A DNA stretch of 44,277 nt from an uncultured Butyrivibrio sp. (GCA_947168335.1 CAMVLM010000013.1:1-44277), one strand, 5' to 3'. Counted from the first letter of the stretch, positions 35,127-44,231 are shown. Notes: generated by a model not told the origin, from the sequence alone. Numbers and translations: made by a program.

Positions 35127-36071
35127 TCAAAACTGCAGGGATAGTTTTACATAACTGCCATACTGGGCTTTGTCACTGGGAACACGGGCGCCGTCGTGGT
35201 ACTCGGAGCCATAGATATTTTCCTCAATATCCACGGTTTCTGTCCGAACAAATCCCAGCTTCTCGCAAAGATGGATGGAAACATGATTTTCCGCTTTAAC
35301 AAAGGTGATCACCCTGGGGAACTGAAGGATAGTTCTTCCATATTCAAGGATTGCTTTGCAGACTTCGTAGGCATAGCCCTGTCTTTGATAAGCAGTCCCA
35401 ATAAGAAATCCAAGTTCAATATCGTCAAAACCGTTTCTGACGCTATATCCCGCTCTTCCTATGACTTCGCCTGTTTCCTTAAGCACAACTGTCCAGGTTC
35501 CAAATCCTAGAAGCCCGTATACTTTTTCTATATAATCTCTGGTGTATCGCTTCTCATCCTCGGGATTCTCAAAAAGTCCTTCCATATACCTTGTCATCTC
35601 GGGATCTGCGTACAACTCATAGAATATATCAACATCCTCAATCGTGGTTTCCCTGATAAGACATCTCTCTGTCTCCAGAATTTCCCAGGGAAGATGGGCA
35701 TATCGCTGATATGCCTTCATATATGAATCAAGATCAACTTCTTCTATTTCAGAAAAGACATATTTAAGTCCGGAAAAAGATTCGCTGACATTGCCGGCAT
35801 GCTTTATTCCAACAACGTAGGCCCCGCTATAAACAAGGCACTCAGAAATCAGTTCAGAATCCGTCAAGAAAAGAATATCATTCAGATTTTCCTCTTTGCC
35901 GTTTTCCATAAGCGCAAGCAAAAGCTTTTCCCGTGTAATATCCTTCGGATCAGGATACATAATACCGGTCTTAATGCCTTCACCATTAAGATAATCCGCC
36001 GCCTCTCTGACTTTATCGGCAAAATCCGTATCTATTTGATTTCCTATACAAAAATAGATTTCCTTAAGCAC
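35127..36071 (-). CDS. GNAT-family N-acetyltransferase with N-terminal extension
   Basis: 314 residues. The C-terminal 180 residues are a RimJ/RimL-like GNAT domain (ETERCLIRETTIEDVD, ELGFLIGTAYQRQGYAYEV with the acetyl-CoA loop, and AENHVSIHLCEKLGF). The first 125 residues are a separate alpha/beta domain (ILFLTDSELISECLVYSGA, YVVGIKHAGN) reminiscent of a HAD-like fold but without a catalytic DxD; this part is not recognised. The start is GTG at 36071, with an AAGG ribosome site. Substrate unknown. It is divergent from the isomerase gene. Confidence 0.8.
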   Translation of the reverse strand: MLKEIYFCIGNQIDTDFADKVREAADYLNGEGIKTGIMYPDPKDITREKLLLALMENGKEENLNDILFLTDSELISECLVYSGAYVVGIKHAGNVSESFSGLKYVFSEIEEVDLDSYMKAYQRYAHLPWEILETERCLIRETTIEDVDIFYELYADPEMTRYMEGLFENPEDEKRYTRDYIEKVYGLLGFGTWTVVLKETGEVIGRAGYSVRNGFDDIELGFLIGTAYQRQGYAYEVCKAILEYGRTILQFPRVITFVKAENHVSIHLCEKLGFVRTETVDIEENIYGSEYHDGARVPSDKAQYGSYVKLSLQF

Positions 36072-36153
36072 TCTTATGCCTTCTTTGATTATTAGTTTTA
36101 TTTTTCCGGGAAATGTCCCTTAAATTTCTATACATCCCGTCTTATTCTTATTG

Positions 36154-36159
36154 TATAAT
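36154..36159 (+). promoter_or_regulatory. Candidate -10 element of the isomerase gene
   Basis: TATAAT lies 62 bases before the ATG in an AT-rich divergent intergenic region; no clear -35 is seen. An 8-bp hairpin (GGGTTTCT / AGAAACCC, 36167-36174 with 36182-36189) follows, and would sit at the 5' end of the mRNA, perhaps as a stabilising stem. Confidence 0.4.
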
Positions 36160-36220
36160 TAATGCCGGGTTTCTTACAACGAGAAACCCAATTATTGAAA
36201 ACAAATAAAAAGGAGAAAAG

Positions 36221-36748
36221 ATGGCAGAAACAAAGAACCCGGTAGTTACAATAAAAATGAAAGGTGGGGATGTTATTAAGGCGGAGCTGTATCCGAAGAT
36301 TGCCCCCAATACTGTTAATAACTTCATTTCACTTATCAACCACGACTTTTATGACGGTGTAATCTTCCACCGTGTTATCAAGGGCTTCATGCTTCAGGGT
36401 GGAGATCCCGAGGGCACAGGAATGGGCGGCCCGGGATACTCAATCAAGGGTGAGTTCTCACAGAATGGATTTAAGAATGATCTCCTTCACACAGAAGGCG
36501 TACTCTCAATGGCACGTACAGCTATTCCCGATTCAGCAGGATCACAGTTCTTCATCATGCATGAGGATGCTCCTCATCTTGATGGTGCTTACGCTGCATT
36601 TGGTAAGGTTATTGAGGGAATGGATGTTGTCAACAAGATTGCTGAAACAAAGACCGATTGGACTGATCGTCCCGTAGAAGATCAGGTTATGGAAAAAGTT
36701 ACTGTTGAAACATTCGGAGTTGAATACCCCGAACCTGAAACCTGCTAA
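36221..36748 (+). CDS. Cyclophilin-type peptidyl-prolyl cis-trans isomerase
   Basis: 175 residues, a single cyclophilin domain without signal peptide, hence cytosolic. Conserved active-site residues are visible: FHRVIKGFMLQGGDP (Arg and Phe), GSQFFIM (Gln/Phe) and HLDGAYAAFGKV (His). It catalyses prolyl isomerisation during folding. AGGAG is 7 bases before the ATG. It is the only plus-strand gene in the window and is flanked by hairpins on both sides. Confidence 0.95.
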   Translation: MAETKNPVVTIKMKGGDVIKAELYPKIAPNTVNNFISLINHDFYDGVIFHRVIKGFMLQGGDPEGTGMGGPGYSIKGEFSQNGFKNDLLHTEGVLSMARTAIPDSAGSQFFIMHEDAPHLDGAYAAFGKVIEGMDVVNKIAETKTDWTDRPVEDQVMEKVTVETFGVEYPEPETC

Positions 36749-36797
36749 AAAAGCCCTATAAAGGGAGGATGCCAAGGAAGCTCTGCTTCCTTGGCAT
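36747..36797. terminator. Bidirectional terminator between isomerase and lipid kinase genes
   Basis: A 12-bp perfect stem (36769-36780 with 36786-36797, ATGCCAAGGAAG / CTTCCTTGGCAT). On the minus strand it is followed by a small CCCT/AGGG stem and TTTTTT at 36747-36752. On the plus strand the T tract is weak. It serves the convergent genes on both sides. The remaining bases to 36936 show nothing clear. Confidence 0.7.
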
Positions 36798-36936
36798 ATT
36801 ATGAAAAAGTTATTTTTAATTGGTATTGCCTTTCTTCATCTGACATCTTTAGTATACAGAAAATAAATGTCCAAGATATGATTTGAGGTAAATAGTCTTT
36901 AAACGTTTTATGAACAAAAAATGAACACGCAGCCGC

Positions 36937-37827
36937 TTATGGAATCATAATTTTAAGTGCTTTGTTCTCGTTTCTGATGTCCACTTTCGTGTGTGAACCA
37001 CCGAATTCACCGTCTCTTGTCCAGGAAATTTCCTCATTTGATTCAAAAACAACATGCCTGGTCTTGAAGCAATACATCTGCTCAGTATTTATATCCCTGT
37101 TCAAAAATGCAGCTATAAGATTGCTCATATCTACCATATTGTCAGGAAGCTTAACCAGTGTTACCTCAAACACACCGTCATCCATTGTGACATTTTTTCC
37201 GGTAATGTCTTTAAATCCTCCCACAGACCTTGAATTGGTCACCATTCCAAAAACAAAATCATCTTCAATCACGCCTTCATCACTTGTGACCTTAAAATGA
37301 TATGATCGAATCTCGGACAGCCTCTTGGCACCTTCCAGAATATATGCCATATGCCCGAGTATATTTTTAACATCCTGTCTTGTCTGATATGACACATCAG
37401 TAAAAAGTCCGAATGCAGCGATATAAACGAAAGTTTCTTCATTCATCACGCCTATGTCACAGTCATACTCCTTACCTGTTACTATACATTCAGCTGATTG
37501 ACGCATGGCAGAGGGTATTCCGAGACTTACTGCGAAATCATTGGTCGATCCTGCAGGAACATAACCAATGACCGTTTTCTTTTTGGATTTCCACATGCCA
37601 TTTACAACTTCATCAAGAGTTCCGTCACCACCGCTACAGGTAACAATATCAAAATCATCACTTCTCTCGGTAACAGCCCGAATGGCATCGCCTCTTTCCT
37701 GAGTGGGATGAACAACGATCTCATAATCAGCCTTTGCAAAAATATCGATTATATCAAGGAGATTACTGCGAATACGCTCCTTACCCGCCTTGGGATTATA
37801 TACAAAAAGCATTTTCTTTTTAGCCAT
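36937..37827 (-). CDS. Diacylglycerol kinase-family lipid kinase (DgkB/YegS type)
   Basis: 296 residues. The catalytic domain has YNPKAGKERIR at the N-terminus, the nucleotide motif CSGGDGTLDEVVNGM and the glycine loop GYVPAGSTNDFAVSLG. The C-terminal beta domain follows (MDDGVFEVTLV). It probably phosphorylates diacylglycerol, recycling the product of lipoteichoic-acid synthesis to phosphatidic acid, as in Gram-positive DgkB; related YegS and sphingosine kinases cannot be fully excluded. GGAGGC precedes the ATG. The crh terminator hairpin sits only 33 bases upstream. Confidence 0.88.
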   Translation of the reverse strand: MAKKKMLFVYNPKAGKERIRSNLLDIIDIFAKADYEIVVHPTQERGDAIRAVTERSDDFDIVTCSGGDGTLDEVVNGMWKSKKKTVIGYVPAGSTNDFAVSLGIPSAMRQSAECIVTGKEYDCDIGVMNEETFVYIAAFGLFTDVSYQTRQDVKNILGHMAYILEGAKRLSEIRSYHFKVTSDEGVIEDDFVFGMVTNSRSVGGFKDITGKNVTMDDGVFEVTLVKLPDNMVDMSNLIAAFLNRDINTEQMYCFKTRHVVFESNEEISWTRDGEFGGSHTKVDIRNENKALKIMIP

Positions 37828-37860
37828 TACTGCCTCCGATTACTCTGTAACGATAGAAAA

Positions 37861-37897
37861 CCCGTACAATCAATATTAATTGTACGGGATTTTTTTA
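37861..37897. terminator. Terminator hairpin after crh
   Basis: A 10-bp perfect stem (37861-37870 with 37879-37888, CCCGTACAAT/ATTGTACGGG). The strong T run (ATTTTTTT) is on the plus side; on the minus side, the direction of crh transcription, only TTTTC follows. It may therefore end the uvrC-crh operon incompletely and let some transcripts enter the lipid kinase gene. Confidence 0.65.
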
Positions 37898-37935
37898 AAA
37901 TTCTCCAGTTATTACACTGAATATTCATATTTTAA

Positions 37936-38202
37936 TTATGAAAGCTGCATCTGTCCCATAAGGAAGCTCTCCATTCCGGCAACAGCATCCTCTTCATCCT
38001 GACCATCGGCAATAACCGTAACAGCCTCACCACTGCTAAGGCTAAGTGTCATCATGCCCATGATACTCTTTGCGTTAACCTTCTTGGACTGTGCTTCGAT
38101 GTGTAAAGTGCTGTCATATCTGCTGGCGAGCTGTACAAGCTCAGCAACAGGGCGCGCCTCAAGTCCACCCGGAAGCTTGATCTCGATAGATTTTGTTATC
38201 AT
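37936..38202 (-). CDS. crh: Crh-like HPr-family protein (Glu15, Ser46)
   Basis: 88 residues from the ATG at 38202 (AGGAGGA upstream), exactly HPr size. The phosphorelay motif that is GLHARP in HPr reads LPGGLEARPVAELV, so the active His15 is replaced by Glu15. The regulatory Ser46 is kept (NAKSIMGMM). It therefore cannot accept phosphate from PTS enzyme I but should be a substrate of HPr kinase, like Bacillus Crh, which has Gln15. The gene follows whiA, as crh does in Bacillus, and hprK lies in the same cluster. Likely role: corepressor for CcpA-type catabolite control. Confidence 0.88.
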   Translation of the reverse strand: MITKSIEIKLPGGLEARPVAELVQLASRYDSTLHIEAQSKKVNAKSIMGMMTLSLSSGEAVTVIADGQDEEDAVAGMESFLMGQMQLS

Positions 38203-38251
38203 AATTTCCTCCTGCATATAAAACAAGACCCCAAATAACCGGTCTTTTCGC

Positions 38252-39196
38252 TTAGCCCCTGAGCTTTTCAGCAAGCTCGCTAAGCTTCCTCAGCCTGTGA
38301 TTGACCCCTGATTTACCCACCTGCGGGTCAAGATACTTCCCAAGCTCTAAAAGTGTTGCATCGGGATACTGAAGCCTGGCCTCTGCCATATCCCTTAATG
38401 TTTCCGGCAGGTTTTCAAAACCATAATGATCCCGGAGATATAAAATATCTGTCGTCTGTCTCGAAGCCGCGTTAACAGTCTTGGTAATATTTGCAGTCTC
38501 GCAATTAACCCTGCGGTTTATTGCTCCACGCATCTCCCTGACTATACGCTCATTCTCCATATTCATCAGACTGACAGGTGCTTCCATTACATTCAGAAGA
38601 TCAACTATTGAAGTGCTCTCCTTGATATAAACAACGTAATACTTCTTACGCTGTATTATCCGCGCGTCAATTCCAAAGCTGTCAATTATCTGCCTGATAT
38701 CCCCAGCTATAATTTTGTTAGCACAGGCAAATTCCATATGGTAGGACTTGCTTGGATCGCTTATTGATCCTATACACATAAATGTGTCTCTGAGAAAAGC
38801 TCTCTTGCAACAGCTCTTCATCACCAATCTCTGACTAACTCCCTCTTCGGGGCCTCTGATATTTCCATCGTCATCAATTGCATGAATAGCCTTGAGAACT
38901 GCCTCTGTCTCGTCCTTTCCGGACAGCACATTTCTGTACACCTTGCCACTGACTATTTTCCGTGGCATATCAACACGCACATCAGTGTCTATATTATATG
39001 CTTTTTTTAGTATTGTAAAGAACTTTCTGGATACCTTACCGGGCTCCTCCTGCAAATACACCGTGTAAACTCCGGCCTGATCACGCTCCACAAGTCCGGC
39101 ATTTATGAGGATTGCAGACAGTTCTGCCAGCTGACAGTGCCTTGCCGAAGCCACCTGTTTTTCCAATTCGTTCTTAACATCACCCGAAAACGACAT
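38252..39196 (-). CDS. whiA: WhiA sporulation/division regulator
   Basis: 314 residues of the WhiA (YvcL) family. The N-terminal LAGLIDADG-homing-nuclease-like domain begins SFSGDVKNELEKQ and includes RHCQLAELSAILINAGL and SCCKRAFLRDTFMCIGSISDP. The C-terminal helix-turn-helix holds PDATLLELGKYL and GVNHRLRKLSELAE. In Gram-positives it supports cell division and chromosome segregation. It starts 5 bases after rapZ stops; AAGG is the ribosome site. Confidence 0.94.
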   Translation of the reverse strand: MSFSGDVKNELEKQVASARHCQLAELSAILINAGLVERDQAGVYTVYLQEEPGKVSRKFFTILKKAYNIDTDVRVDMPRKIVSGKVYRNVLSGKDETEAVLKAIHAIDDDGNIRGPEEGVSQRLVMKSCCKRAFLRDTFMCIGSISDPSKSYHMEFACANKIIAGDIRQIIDSFGIDARIIQRKKYYVVYIKESTSIVDLLNVMEAPVSLMNMENERIVREMRGAINRRVNCETANITKTVNAASRQTTDILYLRDHYGFENLPETLRDMAEARLQYPDATLLELGKYLDPQVGKSGVNHRLRKLSELAEKLRG

Positions 39197-39201
39197 AATG
39201 A

Positions 39202-40065
39202 TTACCTTGCATGCTTAAGGTCCCTGTGAAACTTCTTTACGTTAAATTCTTCGCTTTCCTTAAGCTTTTCATATATCTCATTTGCAATGGTCACGGATCT
39301 GTGCTGACCACCGGTACAGCCTATTCCCACAACCAGTTGATATTTTCCTTCGTTAATATATCCGGGGACAAGGAACTTGAGCATATCCTCAAGCTTGTCC
39401 AGAAACTGCCCGCACTCCGGAAAACTCTTAACATAATCCTGAACAGCCTTATCATTACCTGTCAGGTGTTTGAGTTCATCAATGTAAAACGGATTGGGCA
39501 AAAATCTCACGTCAAAAATAAGATCTGCATCAGACGGAATACCATGCTTAAATCCAAAAGACAAAATGGTTATCATCAGATTGTTATGCTTCTCATTAGC
39601 CACAAAAATCTTATCCATCTCAGTCTTGAATTCTCTTGTGAGAAGCTGTGATGTATCGATGATGTAATCAGCCTGGGTTCTGATCTTTGCCAGAATCTCA
39701 CGCTCTTTTTTTATTCCATCCTCAATTCTGCCCTCAGGTGAAAGTGGATGAAGTCTTCTGGTCTCTTTATATCTTTTAACGAGAACCGAATCCGAACACT
39801 CAAGGAAAAGCACCTCCACCGGGATTCCATGACTTCTGATCTGCTCAATAACCCGTGGTGCATCCTCAAAGCGCTGTCCTGCCCTGACATCAAGTCCTAT
39901 TGCGACCTTTGTGATTTCGCTGTCAGGCACAGAAATAAGTTCTACAAACTTTTCAAAAAGGCTAGGCGGAAGATTATCAACGCAATAAAAGCCCGAATCC
40001 TCCAACGTATGTATGGCAGTGGATTTTCCACCTCCACTCATTCCGGTAACAACTACAATTCTCAT
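39202..40065 (-). CDS. rapZ: RapZ/YvcJ-family P-loop nucleotide-binding protein
   Basis: 287 residues from the ATG at 40065 (MRIVVVTGMSGGGKS). Walker A is GMSGGGKS, and the conserved CVDNLPPSLFEKFVEL and C-terminal GCTGGQHRSVTIAN motifs are seen. Enterobacterial RapZ controls glucosamine-6-phosphate synthase through small RNAs; Bacillus YvcJ binds GTP and ATP and affects competence. In this cluster a link to amino-sugar and wall metabolism is inferred. It begins 2 bases past the murB stop. Confidence 0.93.
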   Translation of the reverse strand: MRIVVVTGMSGGGKSTAIHTLEDSGFYCVDNLPPSLFEKFVELISVPDSEITKVAIGLDVRAGQRFEDAPRVIEQIRSHGIPVEVLFLECSDSVLVKRYKETRRLHPLSPEGRIEDGIKKEREILAKIRTQADYIIDTSQLLTREFKTEMDKIFVANEKHNNLMITILSFGFKHGIPSDADLIFDVRFLPNPFYIDELKHLTGNDKAVQDYVKSFPECGQFLDKLEDMLKFLVPGYINEGKYQLVVGIGCTGGQHRSVTIANEIYEKLKESEEFNVKKFHRDLKHAR

Positions 40066-40067
40066 TC

Positions 40068-40991
40068 TTAGAATTCTCCCAGTCTGATGACCTCCGGACA
40101 AAGTTCAACTCCGGAATTTTCAAGTACCTTTTTCTGTACATCCTTAATAAGCATGTCCACGTCAGAAGCCGTGGCATCCTTCTTATTTATTATAAATCCG
40201 CAATGCTTTGTGGAAACTTCAGCTCCACCGACTGAATAGCCGGCAAGTCCGGCATCCTGTATGAGCTTTCCCGCAAAATATCCCTCAGGTCTCTTAAACG
40301 TCGAACCTGCACTGGGAAACTCAAGGGGCTGCTTTTCTCTTCTTCTGGACATCAGGTCGCTCATAGTATTCTCTATAACCTTCCTGTCCCCTTTTTTCAG
40401 CTCAATCTCAGCTCCCAGAAGTACACACTTCCTACCCTTGAAAGCACTTGTTCTGTAGCCAAAATCCGCTTCATCACAGGTGTACTCCCTGATGTTTCCA
40501 TCCTCTTCCATTGCGATTACTTTCTTTACAACCTGCTTCATCTCACCGCCGTAGGCACCTGCATTCATAATGAGTGCACCGCCTATGGTTCCCGGAATAC
40601 CATGAGCAAATTCAAAACCAGTAAGGCTGTTGTCCTTTGCAAGATTGGCAACAGAAACATTCATTGCTGCTGCTCCCGCAAATACTGTTGTCTCATCTAT
40701 TAGTGAAACCTTCTCAAACTCACCGGCAAGAGAAAGGACAACACCCCTGTATCCTTTGTCAGAAACAAGAAGATTGCTGCCGTTTCCGACCACATAGAAG
40801 TCCCTGAAAAACTTAGCCTTCTCATCATTAAAAAGTTTAAGTATCCGACTGAGCTCATCTTTGGAATCTACCCTTACAAAATAATCGGCAGGCCCACCAC
40901 ATCTAAACGTGGTGTGCCTGCTCATGGATTCGTTTTTTATTATGTTTTTCTCCGATACGATGTCGGATAGTCTGTCATAAATATCAATCAT
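40068..40991 (-). CDS. murB: UDP-N-acetylmuramate dehydrogenase
   Basis: 307 residues from the ATG at 40991; an in-frame TTG at 41027, inside the preceding gene, is a less likely start. The ribosome site is weak for either. FAD-binding motifs NGSNLLV and GIPGTIGGALIMNAGAYGGEM, the catalytic Ser in PSAGSTFKRP, and the C-terminal Glu in VELCPEVIRLG are present, as in type II MurB. It reduces UDP-GlcNAc-enolpyruvate to UDP-MurNAc for peptidoglycan. It lies between the ROK kinase and rapZ. Confidence 0.93.
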   Translation of the reverse strand: MIDIYDRLSDIVSEKNIIKNESMSRHTTFRCGGPADYFVRVDSKDELSRILKLFNDEKAKFFRDFYVVGNGSNLLVSDKGYRGVVLSLAGEFEKVSLIDETTVFAGAAAMNVSVANLAKDNSLTGFEFAHGIPGTIGGALIMNAGAYGGEMKQVVKKVIAMEEDGNIREYTCDEADFGYRTSAFKGRKCVLLGAEIELKKGDRKVIENTMSDLMSRRREKQPLEFPSAGSTFKRPEGYFAGKLIQDAGLAGYSVGGAEVSTKHCGFIINKKDATASDVDMLIKDVQKKVLENSGVELCPEVIRLGEF

Positions 40992-41010
40992 ATCCGTATT
41001 ACAAATCCCG

Positions 41011-41970
41011 TTATGAAACAGAATCAAGAACTAACTTGGCTGCTCCGAAAATACCTGCATCATTTCCAAGCTTTGCAAGAGCAAACTTAGTTCTCTTTGC
41101 TCCGTGGAAAACATATTTCTCAAAAGAACTTCTTACAAGATCAAAGAGAATATCTCCTGCCTTTGATACACCACCACCGAATACGATGATTTCAGGATTG
41201 ATGGTTGATGCGATCATGGCAAGTCCTTTACCAAGGTAATCACCATACTGAGTAAGTGCCTCGTTTGCAAGCTTATCGCCGTTCTTAGCCGCATCAAATA
41301 TATCCTTGCATACGAAATCCTTGCCGCGAAGAACGCTGTCCTCATCGCTGCTCTCAAGAACTCTGTTCATAAGAAGAACCGCGCCTGTTGCACTGGCATA
41401 CTGCTCAAGGCAGCCGTGATTGCCGCATCCGCACTGAAGAGGCTCGTCATCAACTATATGAATATGACCGATCTCACCGCCGGCACCTGTTGCGCCGTTG
41501 AAGATCTTGCCATTGTGAATGATTCCGCCACCAACACCGGTTCCAAGAGTAACCATAAGCATGTCTTTGTAGCCCTGGCCACCGCCCATCCAATATTCAC
41601 CAAGAGCAGCAACGTTAGCATCATTACCACACTTTACAGGCATCTTAACAAGGTCATGAAGTTCGTCCTTCATATTGAACTCATTCCATCCAAGGTTAAC
41701 TGCTCTGAAAATTGTTCCGTTCTCTGCGAAGGGTCCGGGAGCACCTACGCCTACACCTACCACCTGAGAATCCTTGATGCCTCTGTCTTCCATCTTCTTT
41801 CTGATGGATTCTGCGATATCAGGAAGGATTTTTGAACCCTCATCTTCAGTTCTTGTAGGAATCTCCCATACTTCAACCTTGTGGCCGTCCATGTCAAGAA
41901 GTCCTATCTTAACTGTGGTTCCACCTATGTCTACACCAAATACATACTTTTCTACTAAACTGTTTTCCAT
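41011..41970 (-). CDS. glcK: ROK-family glucokinase
   Basis: 319 residues. ATP-binding GVDIGGTTVKIGLLD, the catalytic region NDANVAALGEYWMGG, and ROK signature TLGTGVGGGII lead to the zinc-binding CGCGNHGCLEQYASA and GGGVSKAGD motifs. It phosphorylates glucose (other hexoses possible). It stands right after hprK, so glycolytic input and catabolite signalling are co-expressed. AAAGGAAAAG precedes the ATG. Confidence 0.9.
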   Translation of the reverse strand: MENSLVEKYVFGVDIGGTTVKIGLLDMDGHKVEVWEIPTRTEDEGSKILPDIAESIRKKMEDRGIKDSQVVGVGVGAPGPFAENGTIFRAVNLGWNEFNMKDELHDLVKMPVKCGNDANVAALGEYWMGGGQGYKDMLMVTLGTGVGGGIIHNGKIFNGATGAGGEIGHIHIVDDEPLQCGCGNHGCLEQYASATGAVLLMNRVLESSDEDSVLRGKDFVCKDIFDAAKNGDKLANEALTQYGDYLGKGLAMIASTINPEIIVFGGGVSKAGDILFDLVRSSFEKYVFHGAKRTKFALAKLGNDAGIFGAAKLVLDSVS

Positions 41971-41990
41971 TTTACTTTTCCTTTAAATAT

Positions 41991-42929
41991 TTAATCGTCG
42001 TCATCCTGTCCCTTGGCAAGAGAATTCTGAACCCTGTTATAAAGCTCCTGAGCGGCATTGTATCCCATCATCTTCTGTCTGTGGTTAACCGCAGCAGACT
42101 CGCAGATGATTGCAAGGTTACGGCCGGGGCGAATCGGAATTCTGTGGCATACTATTCTGTTGCCAAGATATTCTGTATATTCCTCTTCAAGTCCGAGTCT
42201 GTCGTATTCCTTATCCTTGTCCCACTCCTCAAGCTTAATGACAAGGTCGATATTCTGTGTATCACGGACGCTGGAAACACCGAACAGTGTTTTTACATCC
42301 ACGATTCCAATACCTCGAAGCTCAATAAAGTGTCTTGTTATGTCAGGCGCTGAACCGATAAGTGTCACGTCGCTGACCTTTCTGATCTCAACTACGTCAT
42401 CAGAAACAAGTCTGTGTCCTCTCTTGATAAGCTCAAGTGCAGCCTCGGATTTACCGATTCCACTTTCACCTGTGATAAGAAGTCCGACACCATAAACGTC
42501 AACAAGTACACCATGGATGGAAATGCAGGGCGCAAGCTCAACATTAAGCCATCTGATAATCTCTGCCATAAAGGAAGACGTTGACTTCTTAGTTACCATG
42601 ATCGGAACCTGCTCTTCAATTGCTATCCTTACAAAAAGAGGATCAGGTATCAAATCTCTGCAAAATACCACACATGGGATATCAAAGGAAAGAAACTCCC
42701 TGTAAACTCTCTCCTTGTCAGCCTCCGGAATGGATTCCATATATGTGTATTCTACGAATCCAATGACCTGAAGTCTTGTGGCATCGAAATGCTCGAAATA
42801 ACCGGCAAGCTGAAGTGCGGGCCTGTTGATATCAGGCTGATGAATACGGATCCTGGAAACATCAAGCTCGGGAGTAAGATTAACCAGATCCATTTTTTTA
42901 ATGACTGTTTTAAGCTTTACTGTGGCCAT
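41991..42929 (-). CDS. hprK: HPr kinase/phosphorylase
   Basis: 312 residues. N-terminal domain of about 125 residues, then the catalytic domain with Walker A GESGIGKSEAAL, HGVLVDVYGVG, and the signature LRGIGIVDVKTLFGVSSVR. It phosphorylates Ser46 of HPr/Crh when glycolytic intermediates are high and removes it when phosphate is high. Its likely partner, the Crh-like protein, is encoded at the far end of the same cluster. GGGGAGGT precedes the ATG. Confidence 0.96.
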   Translation of the reverse strand: MATVKLKTVIKKMDLVNLTPELDVSRIRIHQPDINRPALQLAGYFEHFDATRLQVIGFVEYTYMESIPEADKERVYREFLSFDIPCVVFCRDLIPDPLFVRIAIEEQVPIMVTKKSTSSFMAEIIRWLNVELAPCISIHGVLVDVYGVGLLITGESGIGKSEAALELIKRGHRLVSDDVVEIRKVSDVTLIGSAPDITRHFIELRGIGIVDVKTLFGVSSVRDTQNIDLVIKLEEWDKDKEYDRLGLEEEYTEYLGNRIVCHRIPIRPGRNLAIICESAAVNHRQKMMGYNAAQELYNRVQNSLAKGQDDDD

Positions 42930-43007
42930 ATGTACCTCCCCATTGCTAAACCATAGACAAGTTTACCACATTCTCATGCATTCTTGAATACATATTTCGA
43001 GATTGCA

Positions 43008-44231
43008 TCAACCAATATGGAAGTAATTGTATATATCGTTTGCCGCTTTTTCATTGATTTCCGGAACCTGTTTCAGGGTATCAACATCTGCCTGCCTGAT
43101 TTCTTCTATAGATTTAAAGTGTTTCATCAGTGCTTTCCTTCTCGCAGGGCCAACACCCGGAATCTCATCAAGAACACTTTTCACCTGGGATTTGCTTCGT
43201 AAAGATCTGTGATATTCGATGGCGAATCTGTGGGCTTCATCCTGAATTCTTGTTATCAGCTTAAAGCCTTCGGAACGTCTGTCGATAGGAAGCTCCTTGT
43301 TATTATAATAAAGGCCTCTGGTTCTGTGATTATCATCCTTTACCATTCCGCAGACAGGGATTGACACCCCCAGCTCCTCAAGAACCTGAAGGCAGATGTT
43401 TACCTGACCACGTCCGCCGTCCATCAGAATCAGATCGGGGAATTTGGTAAAGCTTCCGTATCTGGCATCAATATCCCTTATTTCAAGCTCATGCTTTTCC
43501 TCAATGCCATGCATAAGACGCCTTGTGAGGACTTCTTTCATGCAGGCATAATCATCGGGACCCGTTACTGATTTTATCCTGAATTTGCGGTAATCACTGC
43601 GCTTGGGCTTTCCCTTTTCATAGACCACCATGGAGCCGACATTGGCAAATCCGCTTATGTTGGAAATATCATAAGCCTCCATTCTCACAAGCCCGCTTAT
43701 GCCAAGGATTTTTTCTATTTCCTTTACAGCGCCGATAGTCCTGCCTTCTTCACGCTTTAGTCTATCCTTGTCCTTGGACAGGACAAGCTCAGCATTCTGC
43801 GCTGCAAGTTCCATAAGTTTTTCCTTCTGGCCACGCTCCGGAACTTTAAGGTAAACCCTGCTGCCCTTTCTGCCTGACAGCCACTGCTCTATGACTTCCA
43901 TATCCTCAATGGCAAGCGGAAGCATCAGCTCCCTTGGAATAAAAGGTGTTCCCGCATAGAACTGCTTTACAAAGTTAAGAAGTATCTCATCCTGAGGCGT
44001 TTCGGAAATATGAGTCATATAAAAATGCTCTCTGCCAATAAGTCTTCCATCCCTGACAAAGAAAACCTGCACCACTGCATCGCTCTCGTCCGAGGCAATG
44101 GCTATGATGTCCTTATCTTCCATTGCAGCATCTGTCATCTTCTGCTTCTGGGCAACCTGCCTTACGCTTGCCAGAAGATCCCTGTATTTGGCGGCTCTCT
44201 CAAAATCCAGTTCCTCCGATGCATTCTCCAT
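43008..44231 (-). CDS. uvrC: UvrABC excinuclease subunit C, C-terminal part
   Basis: The last 407 residues of UvrC: the UVR domain ([17 protein letters not shown]), the UvrC RNase-H-like nuclease ([20 protein letters not shown], with [12 protein letters not shown] and the catalytic Asp/His pattern) and the C-terminal helix-hairpin-helix ([19 protein letters not shown]). The N-terminal GIY-YIG nuclease domain (about 200 residues) lies beyond the right edge. The frame is closed by TGA at 44259-44261, ten codons before the first visible ATG, and the few residues between do not look like UvrC, so there is a frameshift or an edge error. It incises DNA in nucleotide excision repair. First gene of the hprK-crh cluster. 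Confidence 0.85.
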   Translation of the reverse strand: MENASEELDFERAAKYRDLLASVRQVAQKQKMTDAAMEDKDIIAIASDESDAVVQVFFVRDGRLIGREHFYMTHISETPQDEILLNFVKQFYAGTPFIPRELMLPLAIEDMEVIEQWLSGRKGSRVYLKVPERGQKEKLMELAAQNAELVLSKDKDRLKREEGRTIGAVKEIEKILGISGLVRMEAYDISNISGFANVGSMVVYEKGKPKRSDYRKFRIKSVTGPDDYACMKEVLTRRLMHGIEEKHELEIRDIDARYGSFTKFPDLILMDGGRGQVNICLQVLEELGVSIPVCGMVKDDNHRTRGLYYNNKELPIDRRSEGFKLITRIQDEAHRFAIEYHRSLRSKSQVKSVLDEIPGVGPARRKALMKHFKSIEEIRQADVDTLKQVPEINEKAANDIYNYFHIG

